40,895 bases of DNA. It comes from CALKXV01 sp964632495 (lineage in GTDB: Bacteria > Pseudomonadota > Alphaproteobacteria > Rhodobacterales > Rhodobacteraceae). The stretch lies in the NCBI GenBank assembly GCA_964632495.1, contig CAZWDS010000024.1, forward strand, positions 1-40,895, in the 5' to 3' direction. Each line of letters starts with the position of its first letter. Positions within the stretch are counted from its first letter, which is position 1. Position numbers and translations under genes: made by a program. This document shows positions 14,981 to 22,545 of the stretch, in pieces. The notes under the pieces were generated by a model, which saw nothing but the letters and a program-made list of their open reading frames with translations, was not told the DNA's origin and searched no databases.

Positions 14981-15016
14981 AAGCGTCCGGTTTCGACCGG
15001 GCGCTTCTTATCTTTT
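14981..15016 (+). terminator. Hairpin with T-rich tail (possible terminator)
   Basis: GAAGCG-T-CCGG (14981-14991) pairs with CCGGCGCTTC (14998-15007), 10 bp with one bulged T, loop TTTCGA; TTATCTTTT follows on the plus strand. The T tail is on the plus side, which argues for ending a plus-strand transcript, but it could also help stop the convergent minus-strand gene ending at 15023. Confidence 0.55.
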
Positions 15017-15022
15017 AGAGGA

Positions 15023-16324
15023 TCAGGCGAACCACCAACGTGTGACGACATCCGTATCAAGGCGGGCTTTCGGATCGGGCGTTAGTGTCTCGGAATGAGC
15101 GACAAGATCATTGGTCCAAAGCGGGATCAATCGGTTGGTCTGTTCATTGGGCCGGGCCACGTTTTCATGTCCACGCAGGCGTCGTGCAAATACAGCAGCA
15201 GGCAGACCCCGCGCAACCGGACGCAGGTCAAATCCGGCAGCGCGTGCTGGCGCGTCCAAAAGCGCCAACAAATCGGTACTGCCTTCGGCCCCTTCGGTAT
15301 CCACATCCAATCTGACGACGTTGCGCGCACCGGCTGCCCGAATGTGATGACGCGCGCGATCCGGGTCATAAAGGTTTTCAGTCGTGGCACCTCGGTTCGG
15401 CGCATCATCGCCCAAGGCCCCATGTCCCAGAACACCGCGCTCCAACAAGGCCAAGCGATCCAGCGCAAAGCGCAGCGCAGTGCGGACCTCCGCATCCGGA
15501 ATATGCAGGTCCAGCGCCAGATGCTGGTCCCCCTCGGTTTCGGCGATCTTCAGACCGGGCAGGCTGGCCAACATAGCCAAGGTGCGCGGATCAACCGCGT
15601 CAATGGCATCGACCTCGCCGGTCATAATCGCGCTTTGGCCAAGCCGCGCATCGGACAGGGGGATCAGATCGACCGAAGCAAAATGCCCCCGATCTTGCCG
15701 CCAGTGGCTGGGATTGCGGATCAGACGTACTGTGCCGTCCTCTCGAATGACGTCCAGTTGGTACACACCGGTGCCATCGCGGCTGTCGGGTTGAACGCGC
15801 CCATTCTTGGCAGGCAGTATGATCAGGCCTGGATCAGTCAGCTGGCGATCAAACGAGGGATGCGGGGTTTTCAGATGAAGGCGCAAATGCGTTTCATCGA
15901 CCTCAACGCGTTCGATCAGGCCGGTGATTTTGCCAAGGGATGCGATGACATCGTCAGCCTCGACAGGTTTGCCGGAATGAAAGGCCACGCCGGGGCGCAA
16001 CGACACGTCCCAAACGCGCCCGTCAGCTGATCCTGTGACATGCTCGGCCAAATCGCCCTCTACGCGATTTTGCGCGTCCAAAGTAAGCAGCGTACTGCCC
16101 CTCGCACGGTTGATCTGTGCGGCCATGTTCCGTTTGGTCGATATGCCAAACCTGAGATGCCCGCCACGCTTTGGCACGCTGGCCTCGGCGCGGCTGGCCA
16201 AAGACATGGCCGTTGGCATGGTGACACCCGTGGCCAAAGCCGACATCACAAAGCGCCGCCGGTCGATCTGACCGGTCGAAAGCCGTTTGGCTTGACGGCT
16301 GATATAGGTCTCACGCTTGGTCAT
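15023..16324 (-). CDS. Shortened oligopeptide-type ABC substrate-binding protein (SBP_bac_5) with Tat signal
   Basis: The 433-aa protein has a Tat-like signal (DRRRFVMSALATGV near residues 20-35), then GGHLRFGIS, LRPGVAFHSGKPVEADDVIAS and AEVRTALRFALDRLALLERG, all typical of dipeptide/oligopeptide binding proteins, and the C-terminal RWWFA ending. Usual length is about 500-530 residues. Here the stretch after YDPDRARHHIRAAG is compressed: the Trp/Tyr-rich lobe that normally shapes the ligand site is missing and the text jumps to NRLIPLWTNDLVAHSETL. No permease or ATPase of this class is adjacent. ATG 16324 has GGGA upstream; a GTG at 16351 is possible. It may be a decaying or repurposed binding protein. 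Confidence 0.8.
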   Translation of the reverse strand: MTKRETYISRQAKRLSTGQIDRRRFVMSALATGVTMPTAMSLASRAEASVPKRGGHLRFGISTKRNMAAQINRARGSTLLTLDAQNRVEGDLAEHVTGSADGRVWDVSLRPGVAFHSGKPVEADDVIASLGKITGLIERVEVDETHLRLHLKTPHPSFDRQLTDPGLIILPAKNGRVQPDSRDGTGVYQLDVIREDGTVRLIRNPSHWRQDRGHFASVDLIPLSDARLGQSAIMTGEVDAIDAVDPRTLAMLASLPGLKIAETEGDQHLALDLHIPDAEVRTALRFALDRLALLERGVLGHGALGDDAPNRGATTENLYDPDRARHHIRAAGARNVVRLDVDTEGAEGSTDLLALLDAPARAAGFDLRPVARGLPAAVFARRLRGHENVARPNEQTNRLIPLWTNDLVAHSETLTPDPKARLDTDVVTRWWFA

Positions 16325-16438
16325 TCGGGTCCCGGTTTTGCCAGCAAACACCTAAGCAGTCTGCCCCCCACTTGGCAAGTGCGGCACATGGTTGTGATCT
16401 TAGTCTAATTTTAGGAAATGCGCCTTAGCCGAGGGGGT

Positions 16439-17440
16439 ATGAAAACTCTCAGATTGCTCGATTTCGTTGAAACACCCGCCTTTGCGCTTGTTTATCCCGA
16501 CCAAGGCGATCCCTGCATCGTCTTTTGGAATGCACGCGCCGAAAATGCCACCGGCCTGACCCGCGACGATGTGATCGGCCAGGTTCCGACCGAAGTCATG
16601 GGGTCTTTGGCCGAACCTCTTTTGTCGCGCAGTTGGATCGAAAAAACCGGCGAAGTGCGCGTGGATGGTCTGGGCGTCGTCAATCTGGTGGCCTTGCCGG
16701 ACAATCGCACAGTGATCGGCACGGTTCTGACTGCGGCGCAAAAAGCGGCTGACAGCGAGCGTGAGATGTTCTTGGGCATGGCGATCCATGATGCCCGCGC
16801 CCCATTGCGCAACATCAACTACATTTGCGAGGAACTATTGGTCGATTTCGATGAAATTGGCGATGGACGAAACCAATTGGTGCGCAAGATCCGCGCGATC
16901 GTGGACCGGACGTTGGTCATGTCCGATGATATCCTGTCTGCGGTCCATGCGGCGTCGATGCAAGAGTCACATCCGGTGGTGGTTCAACTTCAACCCCTTT
17001 GTGACATGATCTTTGCGACCCTTGATCCGAAAGGTGAACATCGGTTGACGGGCTCCGCCACCGAGATCGAGGTTGAGCGTCCGGTTTTGCAAGTGGTATT
17101 GCGCAATCTGGTCGACAACGCCATCAAACACGGCAACACACACCGTCCATTGTCCATCGACGTTCAGGTCTCTGAAGATCGCGCTGGCGAAATTGCGGTG
17201 CATGTCATTGACGATGGCGCGGGTATTACCGACGACGCGTTGAATGCCCTCGCTTCGGGCAATGTCCAACGGGGCAGCGGCTTTGGGCTTTATGGGATAC
17301 AGCGATTGGTCGAAACCCGCGGTGGCCAAATCACGGCGCGTCGTCGCGGCTTAGGCAAAGCAGGAAGTGAGATTACTGTGACCTTGCCCGGGCGCATTGT
17401 TGCGGATGGAATGGTCGGCCTGACGTCGCGCGTCTCGTAA
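16439..17440 (+). CDS. PAS-containing orphan sensor histidine kinase
   Basis: The 333-aa protein has a PAS-like N-terminus (about 5-98: FVETPAFALVYPD, VFWNARAENATGLTRDDVIGQ). A dimerisation/phosphoacceptor helix has His117 in FLGMAIHDARAPLRN (HDxRxPL form). The ATPase domain has N box LRNLVDNAIKHGN, G1 DDGAGITDD and G2 GSGFGLYGIQRLVE. There is no membrane segment, so it senses a cytoplasmic cue. No response regulator is adjacent. Two ATGs are possible, 16418 and 16439; the latter gives the natural PAS start and has GAGGGGG close upstream. It is divergent from the shortened binding-protein gene and convergent with amt. Confidence 0.85.
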   Translation: MKTLRLLDFVETPAFALVYPDQGDPCIVFWNARAENATGLTRDDVIGQVPTEVMGSLAEPLLSRSWIEKTGEVRVDGLGVVNLVALPDNRTVIGTVLTAAQKAADSEREMFLGMAIHDARAPLRNINYICEELLVDFDEIGDGRNQLVRKIRAIVDRTLVMSDDILSAVHAASMQESHPVVVQLQPLCDMIFATLDPKGEHRLTGSATEIEVERPVLQVVLRNLVDNAIKHGNTHRPLSIDVQVSEDRAGEIAVHVIDDGAGITDDALNALASGNVQRGSGFGLYGIQRLVETRGGQITARRRGLGKAGSEITVTLPGRIVADGMVGLTSRVS

Positions 17441-17442
17441 GC

Positions 17443-17474
17443 GCAACCACCAAGCAGGATCGCCCGGTGGTTGC
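17443..17474. terminator. Hairpin between convergent kinase and amt genes
   Basis: GCAACCACC (17443-17451) pairs with GGTGGTTGC (17466-17474) with a 14-base loop. An overlapping alternative pairs AAGCAG (17452-17457) with CTGCTT (17474-17479). No T tract is present, so it may be a bidirectional stop or an RNA-end stabiliser. Confidence 0.4.
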
Positions 17475-17486
17475 TGCTTAGATGTC

Positions 17487-18668
17487 TTAAGACGTGACGT
17501 CGTAGGCCCGTTCTCCATGCTGGGCAAGGTCCAGACCGGTGTTCTCGGTTTCTGGGTCGACGCGCATCCCCACCAGGGCCTTGGCGACAACCGCGATGAT
17601 CACCGTAACAACCAATGTGAAGACCCCGACGATGGCCAGACTGCCGAACTGGGCCACGAAGGACCCCTGTCCAAAGACAGCGATCATGATCGTGCCAAAG
17701 ATACCGCCGACACCGTGCACGGCGAAAACATCCAGCGTGTCGTCGATCTTCAGCATGTTGCGCACCACATTTACCGCTTCCTGACACAGCACACCGGCGA
17801 CAGCGCCGATCACAAGTGCTTCGACCGGGCCGACAAAGCCACTGGCTGGCGTGATCGAGGCCAGACCCGCGATCGTCCCTGTCACAAGACCCACAAGAGA
17901 GGCTTTGCCGTACTTCATCCGCTCCCAAAGGGCCCAGGTCAGCGACGCAGTCGCGGCCGAGATATGGGTGACGGTCAAAGCCATGGCTGCACCACCATCG
18001 GCGGCCAGTTGCGAACCACCATTAAAGCCGAACCAACCGACCCAAAGCATGGCCGCGCCGATCATGACGTAACCGGGGTTGTGCGGCGGCTTGCTGCGAT
18101 CCTTGCGCGCCCCCAGCATCACGGCCAGCACCAAAGCGGCCAGACCAGCGGTCTGGTGCACCACGATCCCGCCTGCAAAGTCGCGCGCGCCGGTTTCCCC
18201 GAAGATGCCGCCATCGGCCAACATGCCACCGCCCCAAATCCAGTGGACGACAGGTGCATAGCAAAGCAACATCCAAAGCCCGGAAAACAAAAGAACAAAG
18301 GCGAAATTCACCCGCTCCACATAGGCGCCGACGATCAACGCGGGTGTGATGACGGCAAAGGTCATCTGGAAGGCAAAGAACAGAACCTCGGGCAATGTGC
18401 CCGCCAGCGTGTCCGCCGTAATCCCCAAAAGGAACATCTTGTCCAAACCGCCCCAATAGCCGCTTGTCCCGCCACCAAACGCAATGGAATAGCCAACGGC
18501 CAGCCACAACACGCTCATCAGGCAGGCAATGGCATAACAATGCATGAACACGCTGAGAACATTGCGCGAGCGCACAAGCCCGCCATAGAAAAGTGCAAGT
18601 CCCGGCAATGTCATGAACAGCACCAGCGCTGTGGCCACGATAATCCAGGCGGTATCTGCTCCGACCAT
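17487..18668 (-). CDS. amt: Ammonium transporter (Amt family)
   Basis: The 393-aa membrane protein shows GLALFYGGLVRSRNVLS near the N-terminus, the pore His pair in GGIVVHQTAGLAALVLA and FAVHGVGGIFGTI, GWFGFNGGSQL, and ALWERMKYGKASLVGLVTG. About 11 membrane helices are readable. It takes up NH4+/NH3. The ATG at 18668 has GGAGGGGAAG upstream and gives MVGADTAWIIVATALVLFM; the longer frame upstream is not supported. There is no glnK/glnB next to it, unlike the common glnK-amtB pair, so this is probably a second, separately controlled Amt. The C-terminal cytoplasmic tail is present. Confidence 0.95.
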   Translation of the reverse strand: MVGADTAWIIVATALVLFMTLPGLALFYGGLVRSRNVLSVFMHCYAIACLMSVLWLAVGYSIAFGGGTSGYWGGLDKMFLLGITADTLAGTLPEVLFFAFQMTFAVITPALIVGAYVERVNFAFVLLFSGLWMLLCYAPVVHWIWGGGMLADGGIFGETGARDFAGGIVVHQTAGLAALVLAVMLGARKDRSKPPHNPGYVMIGAAMLWVGWFGFNGGSQLAADGGAAMALTVTHISAATASLTWALWERMKYGKASLVGLVTGTIAGLASITPASGFVGPVEALVIGAVAGVLCQEAVNVVRNMLKIDDTLDVFAVHGVGGIFGTIMIAVFGQGSFVAQFGSLAIVGVFTLVVTVIIAVVAKALVGMRVDPETENTGLDLAQHGERAYDVTS

Positions 18669-18824
18669 CTTTCTTCCCCTCCATGAAAGTAGTGGCGACG
18701 GCGTGCCGCATGCGGCCTGCAAGGAAAAGTGGCGGGAGGAGTGCAGGGCGCGGATTTCTTGGGCGATTTGCAAAACGCCTAAATATGAGGCGGAAAATGT
18801 CGTGTGTGCCGAAAGTTGGTGCGG

Positions 18825-19292
18825 TTATGAAAGGCGTTCCGTCAAAAGCGCAATCGCCTTGGCCACGCTCGCCGCACGCACTTTCGATCTTCCAATGGGC
18901 CCGAACTGTACCGTTTCACTGATCGTTGGGTGAGTGTCATCGGACAGGCCAAAGCAAACCATGCCCTCGGGCTTGGTTTCGGTTCCGCCGGGGCCTGCGA
19001 CGCCAGTGATCGACACGGCCAATCCGGCGACGGCATTGAAAAGCGCGCCGTCCGCCATGGCGCGCGCCACCTCTTCGCTGACCGCGCCGTGGGTTTCGAT
19101 CAAAGCCGGAGGCACGCCCAGCAATTCGGATTTCGCGGCGTTGGAATAGGTGACAAAGCCGCGATCAAAGACGTCGGATGATCCGGGCACTTCGGTCAAA
19201 GCCCCTGCCAATAACCCGCCGGTACAGCTTTCCGCGACGGCAATCATGATGCCTTTTTGTCGCGCGATATCAAGAAGATGTGGGGCGCTCAT
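18825..19292 (-). CDS. pncC: CinA C-terminal-domain protein, nicotinamide-nucleotide amidase type
   Basis: The 155-aa protein is the stand-alone CinA C-terminal domain: AVAESCTGGLLAGALTEVPGSSDVFDRGFVTYSNAAKSELLGV and VSITGVAGPGGTETKPEGMVCFGL are the hallmark segments. The Ser in AESCTGG is the expected nucleophile. The family deamidates NMN to nicotinate mononucleotide in NAD salvage. The start overlaps the pgpA stop by 4 bases, so ispF-pgpA-pncC are coupled. Length is normal for the single-domain form. Confidence 0.93.
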   Translation of the reverse strand: MSAPHLLDIARQKGIMIAVAESCTGGLLAGALTEVPGSSDVFDRGFVTYSNAAKSELLGVPPALIETHGAVSEEVARAMADGALFNAVAGLAVSITGVAGPGGTETKPEGMVCFGLSDDTHPTISETVQFGPIGRSKVRAASVAKAIALLTERLS

Positions 19293-19801
19293 GACGCGCC
19301 CGGGGTGGTCGGGAAAATGCCTGAATGCGCGAGTGCGGCCAGCAAAAGAACACCGATCGCCGCAAAAATACCGGCCAGAACATCGTCCAGCATAACCCCC
19401 AGTGCGTCACCACGCGCATCCGCACGGCCGACAAGCCAAGGTTTCCAGATATCGAACAAACGAAACAGAAGGAAAGCGGCCAAAATGCCGGGCCAGAGCT
19501 TTAAGGGGGATACGCCGGCATAGAAGGCTCCGAAGGCGACGGGCAAAAGGGCGATCCATTGGCCGACAACTTCGTCGATGACAATCCAGCTTGGGTCGTG
19601 ATCGTCGCTTTCCGCAATTTCGACCTTTGTCAGTTGCACGCCGAACAGAAAAACCAAAAGCGTATCAATGGCCAGCATGTAAGGCCCGCCCAGACCATAG
19701 ATCAGGAAGGCGACGGGCAGGGCGGCCAGCGACCCCCATGTGCCGGGAGCGGGCCGCAGGTAGCCAGCACCAAGGAAGCTTAGGAATAAACGGCGCTTCA
19801 T
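19289..19801 (-). CDS. pgpA: Phosphatidylglycerophosphatase A
   Basis: The 170-aa inner-membrane protein has the PgpA motifs YLRPAPGTWGSLAALP near residue 15, DPSWIVIDEVVGQWIAL in the middle and GDALGVMLDDVLAG near the C-terminus. The Asp/Glu residues are the conserved acidic cluster for Mg2+ and phosphate hydrolysis. About three membrane helices are visible. It converts phosphatidylglycerophosphate to phosphatidylglycerol. Its start overlaps the ispF stop by 4 bases and its stop overlaps pncC. Confidence 0.94.
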   Translation of the reverse strand: MKRRLFLSFLGAGYLRPAPGTWGSLAALPVAFLIYGLGGPYMLAIDTLLVFLFGVQLTKVEIAESDDHDPSWIVIDEVVGQWIALLPVAFGAFYAGVSPLKLWPGILAAFLLFRLFDIWKPWLVGRADARGDALGVMLDDVLAGIFAAIGVLLLAALAHSGIFPTTPGAS

Positions 19802-20277
19802 GGCTTCACCAAAAGCGCTGTTGCCAGTGCCGCGATGCCTTCACCGCGCCCTGTAAAACCAAGCTGTTCCGAGGTGGTGGCCTTGACGCTGATCCGTTCG
19901 ACCTCAAGGCCCATCAGATCGGCCATTCGCGCCCGCATCGCATCAGCGTGGGGTCCGATTTTGGGGTGCTCGCAGATCAGTGTGCAATCTATGTTCGAGA
20001 TGGTGAAACCGCGCTCTTTTGCGCGTTTGATCGCGTGGGTCAGAAAGATGCTGCTGTCCGCTCCGGCCCATTTGCTGTCTGACGGGGGGAAGTGCTGTCC
20101 GATATCGCCGTCTGCCAATGCGCCATACAATGCATCCGTTACTGCATGCATTGCGACATCCGCATCAGAATGCCCCATAAGCGCTTGATCATGCGGGATA
20201 TCTATACCGCACAGCGTCACGTAATTTCCCGGCCCAAACTTGTGGACGTCAAAGCCGTTGCCAAGGCGGATATCCAT
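19798..20277 (-). CDS. ispF: 2-C-methyl-D-erythritol 2,4-cyclodiphosphate synthase
   Basis: The 159-aa enzyme shows GNGFDVHKFGPG (metal-binding Asp and His), GHSDADVAMHAVTDALYGALADGDIGQHFPPSD (third metal His and active-site loop) and the C-terminal KATTSEQLGFTGRGEGIAALA. It forms the cyclodiphosphate in the MEP isoprenoid pathway. Two adjacent ATGs (20280 and 20277) exist; GGGGAAG fits 20277 better. ispD is not adjacent in this window. It is first of the ispF-pgpA-pncC run and is divergent from dusB across 187 bp, where I see only a short GGCATATGCC palindrome near 20375. Confidence 0.95.
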   Translation of the reverse strand: MDIRLGNGFDVHKFGPGNYVTLCGIDIPHDQALMGHSDADVAMHAVTDALYGALADGDIGQHFPPSDSKWAGADSSIFLTHAIKRAKERGFTISNIDCTLICEHPKIGPHADAMRARMADLMGLEVERISVKATTSEQLGFTGRGEGIAALATALLVKP

Positions 20278-20464
20278 CATCTTCCCCGTCGTTTCGTTGG
20301 TGTCTTGGGTCTAGGCTGTCATGACGCTGCTGACAATGGTGGCGGTTATGCCTTGATGTGCTTAAAAAATAGGCATATGCCGCATTTTTCGCATTGTCTT
20401 GCCTGCTGCCCCTGTAAGCAGCGCTTTTGCGTCCTAGGATTTCGCTACCGCTCAAGGATTGTGC

Positions 20465-21466
20465 ATGAAAATAAAACTCGGTCCCGTCTGTTTGGACCCG
20501 CCCGTCGCTTTGGCCCCGATGGCGGGCATTACCGATTTGCCATTTCGGCAATTGGTCGCGTCGTTCGGTGCGGGACTTGTGGTGTCCGAGATGGTGGCCA
20601 GTCAGGAAATGGTTCAGGCGAAACCCGGGGTGCGGGAACGCGCGGAACTGGGATTGGGCCGCACGTCGTTCTTCGAGGCAGGCGGCGTCAGCGCAGTGCA
20701 GTTGGCGGGACGCGATCCCCATTGGATGGCCGAAGCGGCGCGACGGGTGGAAGCCGAAGGTGCAGCGCTGATCGACATCAACATGGGGTGCCCGGCCAAA
20801 AAGGTGACGGGCGGTCTGTCCGGGTCGGCCCTGATGAAAGCCCCCGATCATGCCTTGTCCCTGATTGAAGCGGTTGTGGGCGCGGTCAAAGTGCCGGTGA
20901 CGCTGAAAACGCGGCTTGGATGGGATGAGGATTGCCTAAACGCGGCTGACATCGCGCAACGCGCCGAAGCCGCAGGCATTCGGATGGTCACGATCCATGG
21001 TCGGACGCGCTGTCAGTTCTACAAAGGACAGGCCGATTGGGCCGCGATCCGGGGCGTGAAAGACGCCGTGTCGATCCCGGTTCTGGCGAACGGAGACATT
21101 CGAACCGTGGCGGACGCCAAGGCGGCGCTGACGGCTTCAAACGCGGATGGCGTGATGATCGGACGCGGGATCGAAGGGGCCCCTTGGCGCTTGGCCGAAA
21201 TTGCCCATGGATTGGGTCTGGGCCCGAAACCTGTGGTGCCGAAGGGCGCGGACTTTACCGACATGGTGCGCCGTCACTACGAAGCCTCTCTCAGCTTTTA
21301 CGGCGAAGACCTGGGGCGGCGTGTGATCCGCAAGCATCTGGGGTGGTACATGGACCGGGTGGGCACACCGCCGGACCTAAGGAAACGCGTTCTGACGGGC
21401 GCGCCAGACGACGTGCGTGTGCTTTTGAGTGATGCGCTGTCGGCACACCTGCAGGTGGCCGCATGA
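20465..21466 (+). CDS. dusB: tRNA-dihydrouridine synthase DusB (NifR3)
   Basis: The 333-aa flavoprotein shows LAPMAGITDLPFRQLV, MGCPAKKVTGGLSGSAL with the catalytic Cys, KTRLGWD, TIHGRTRCQFYKG, LANGDI and MIGRGIEGAPW (FMN phosphate site). It reduces uridines in tRNA to dihydrouridine. Placement before ntrBC is the classic nifR3-ntrB-ntrC order of Rhodobacter. ATG 20465 has AAGGA with 7-base spacing; an in-frame TTG 6 bases earlier is less likely. The stop overlaps the ntrB ATG by 4 bases. Confidence 0.95.
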   Translation: MKIKLGPVCLDPPVALAPMAGITDLPFRQLVASFGAGLVVSEMVASQEMVQAKPGVRERAELGLGRTSFFEAGGVSAVQLAGRDPHWMAEAARRVEAEGAALIDINMGCPAKKVTGGLSGSALMKAPDHALSLIEAVVGAVKVPVTLKTRLGWDEDCLNAADIAQRAEAAGIRMVTIHGRTRCQFYKGQADWAAIRGVKDAVSIPVLANGDIRTVADAKAALTASNADGVMIGRGIEGAPWRLAEIAHGLGLGPKPVVPKGADFTDMVRRHYEASLSFYGEDLGRRVIRKHLGWYMDRVGTPPDLRKRVLTGAPDDVRVLLSDALSAHLQVAA

Positions 21467-22542
21467 GCGACTTTAAGGATGTGATCTGGCAAACCTTGCC
21501 GGTGCCCGCTGTGATGATCGATGCCAAGGACCGGATCCTTGACGTAAACCCGACGGCGGAAAGCTTTTTGAACACGTCCAAGCGGCAAGTCGTTGGAGCT
21601 CCGGTCTTTGATATCTTTGCCATCGATGCGCCGGTTGATGAACAGGCAAGCCGCGTGCGCAATGAACGTGCGCCCTTGTTTATGAACAACGTGGATGTCG
21701 GCACGGGGCAAGCTGCGCCGATCAACTGCAACATTCAGATCGCGCCGGTTTTAGAAATGCCGGGCCATCTGTTGATGCTGTTGGAACCCCGTGCCCTGGC
21801 CGATCGCATGGGCCGGTCGTTGTCGGCGAAATCAGCCGCCAAATCCGCGATTGGCATGTCCGAAATGCTGGCTCACGAAATCAAGAACCCGCTGGCGGGG
21901 ATCACCGGCGCGGCCCAGTTGCTTAGCATGAACCTGGACGCCGCAGATCGCGAGATGACCGATCTGATCGTCAGCGAAGCGCGGCGCATTCTGGCGCTTC
22001 TGGATCAGGTCGAGCAATTCGGCAATCTGCGCCCACCTGCGCGGGAAGCGGTGAACGTCCATGATTTGCTGGACCGGGCGCGGAAATCAGCCGCCGTGGG
22101 TGTGGCGGCCCATATGACGCTGATCGAACGCTATGATCCGTCCCTGCCGCCCACCTATGTGGATGCCGACCAGTTGTTGCAGGTTCTGTCGAACCTTCTG
22201 AAGAACGCCGCCGAAGCCACGGGCGGCGCGCCGGGCACGATTACGCTGCGCACCTTTTATGACCTGTCGCTGAGGCTGAGGCGCAAAGACGGCGCGGCGT
22301 CACTGCCGCTGAATATCGAGATCATTGACGATGGTCCCGGCCTGCCGCCCGAGATCGAGGCCGACATCTTCGAGCCTTTCGTCTCGGGCCGTGAAAACGG
22401 CACCGGGCTTGGTTTGGCTTTGGTGTCAAAGATCATCACGGACCACGATGGCTGGGTCAGCGTTGACAGCGTGCCCGGCCGAACAGTTTTTCGCATTTCG
22501 CTGCCCGTCGCACCAAAAGACGGTCAGGTATCAAAGGGGTAA
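21463..22542 (+). CDS. ntrB: Nitrogen regulation sensor histidine kinase NtrB (GlnL)
   Basis: The 359-aa soluble kinase has an N-terminal PAS domain (about 5-110), phosphoacceptor His138 in MLAHEIKNPLAGITGAAQLL, N box LSNLLKNAAEATGG, G1 DDGPGLP and G2 NGTGLGLALV. In the family it phosphorylates NtrC under nitrogen limitation and is switched to a phosphatase by PII protein. It is coupled to dusB by a 4-base overlap and ntrC follows after 3 bases. No membrane segment is visible, as expected. Confidence 0.95.
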   Translation: MSDFKDVIWQTLPVPAVMIDAKDRILDVNPTAESFLNTSKRQVVGAPVFDIFAIDAPVDEQASRVRNERAPLFMNNVDVGTGQAAPINCNIQIAPVLEMPGHLLMLLEPRALADRMGRSLSAKSAAKSAIGMSEMLAHEIKNPLAGITGAAQLLSMNLDAADREMTDLIVSEARRILALLDQVEQFGNLRPPAREAVNVHDLLDRARKSAAVGVAAHMTLIERYDPSLPPTYVDADQLLQVLSNLLKNAAEATGGAPGTITLRTFYDLSLRLRRKDGAASLPLNIEIIDDGPGLPPEIEADIFEPFVSGRENGTGLGLALVSKIITDHDGWVSVDSVPGRTVFRISLPVAPKDGQVSKG

Positions 22543-22545
22543 ACC

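Larger units (their letters stand above)
14641..15022. other. Gene-poor 380-bp stretch between two hairpins
   Basis: No conserved long reading frame is seen here. The stretch holds a possible 30-codon ORF (14772-14864) on the plus strand and ends in a hairpin with a T-rich tail (14981-15016), so a short plus-strand transcript is possible. A CGGG-AGAA-CCCG mini-hairpin lies near 14739. I see no tRNA, SRP RNA, tmRNA or RNase P consensus. Confidence 0.5.

Noticed and set aside
14641..15016. Housekeeping RNA such as SRP RNA, 6S RNA or tmRNA
   Set aside because: The SRP core GGAAGGAAGCAGC, RNase P core and tmRNA ends were looked for and not found.
15095..16030. 311-aa plus-strand frame opposite the binding protein
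   Set aside because: Shadow of the minus-strand gene, which has a Tat signal and clear family motifs.
17517..18686. 389-aa open frame opposite amt
   Set aside because: Shadow frame of the ammonium transporter, rich in His/Asp/Gln/Lys and with no motif.
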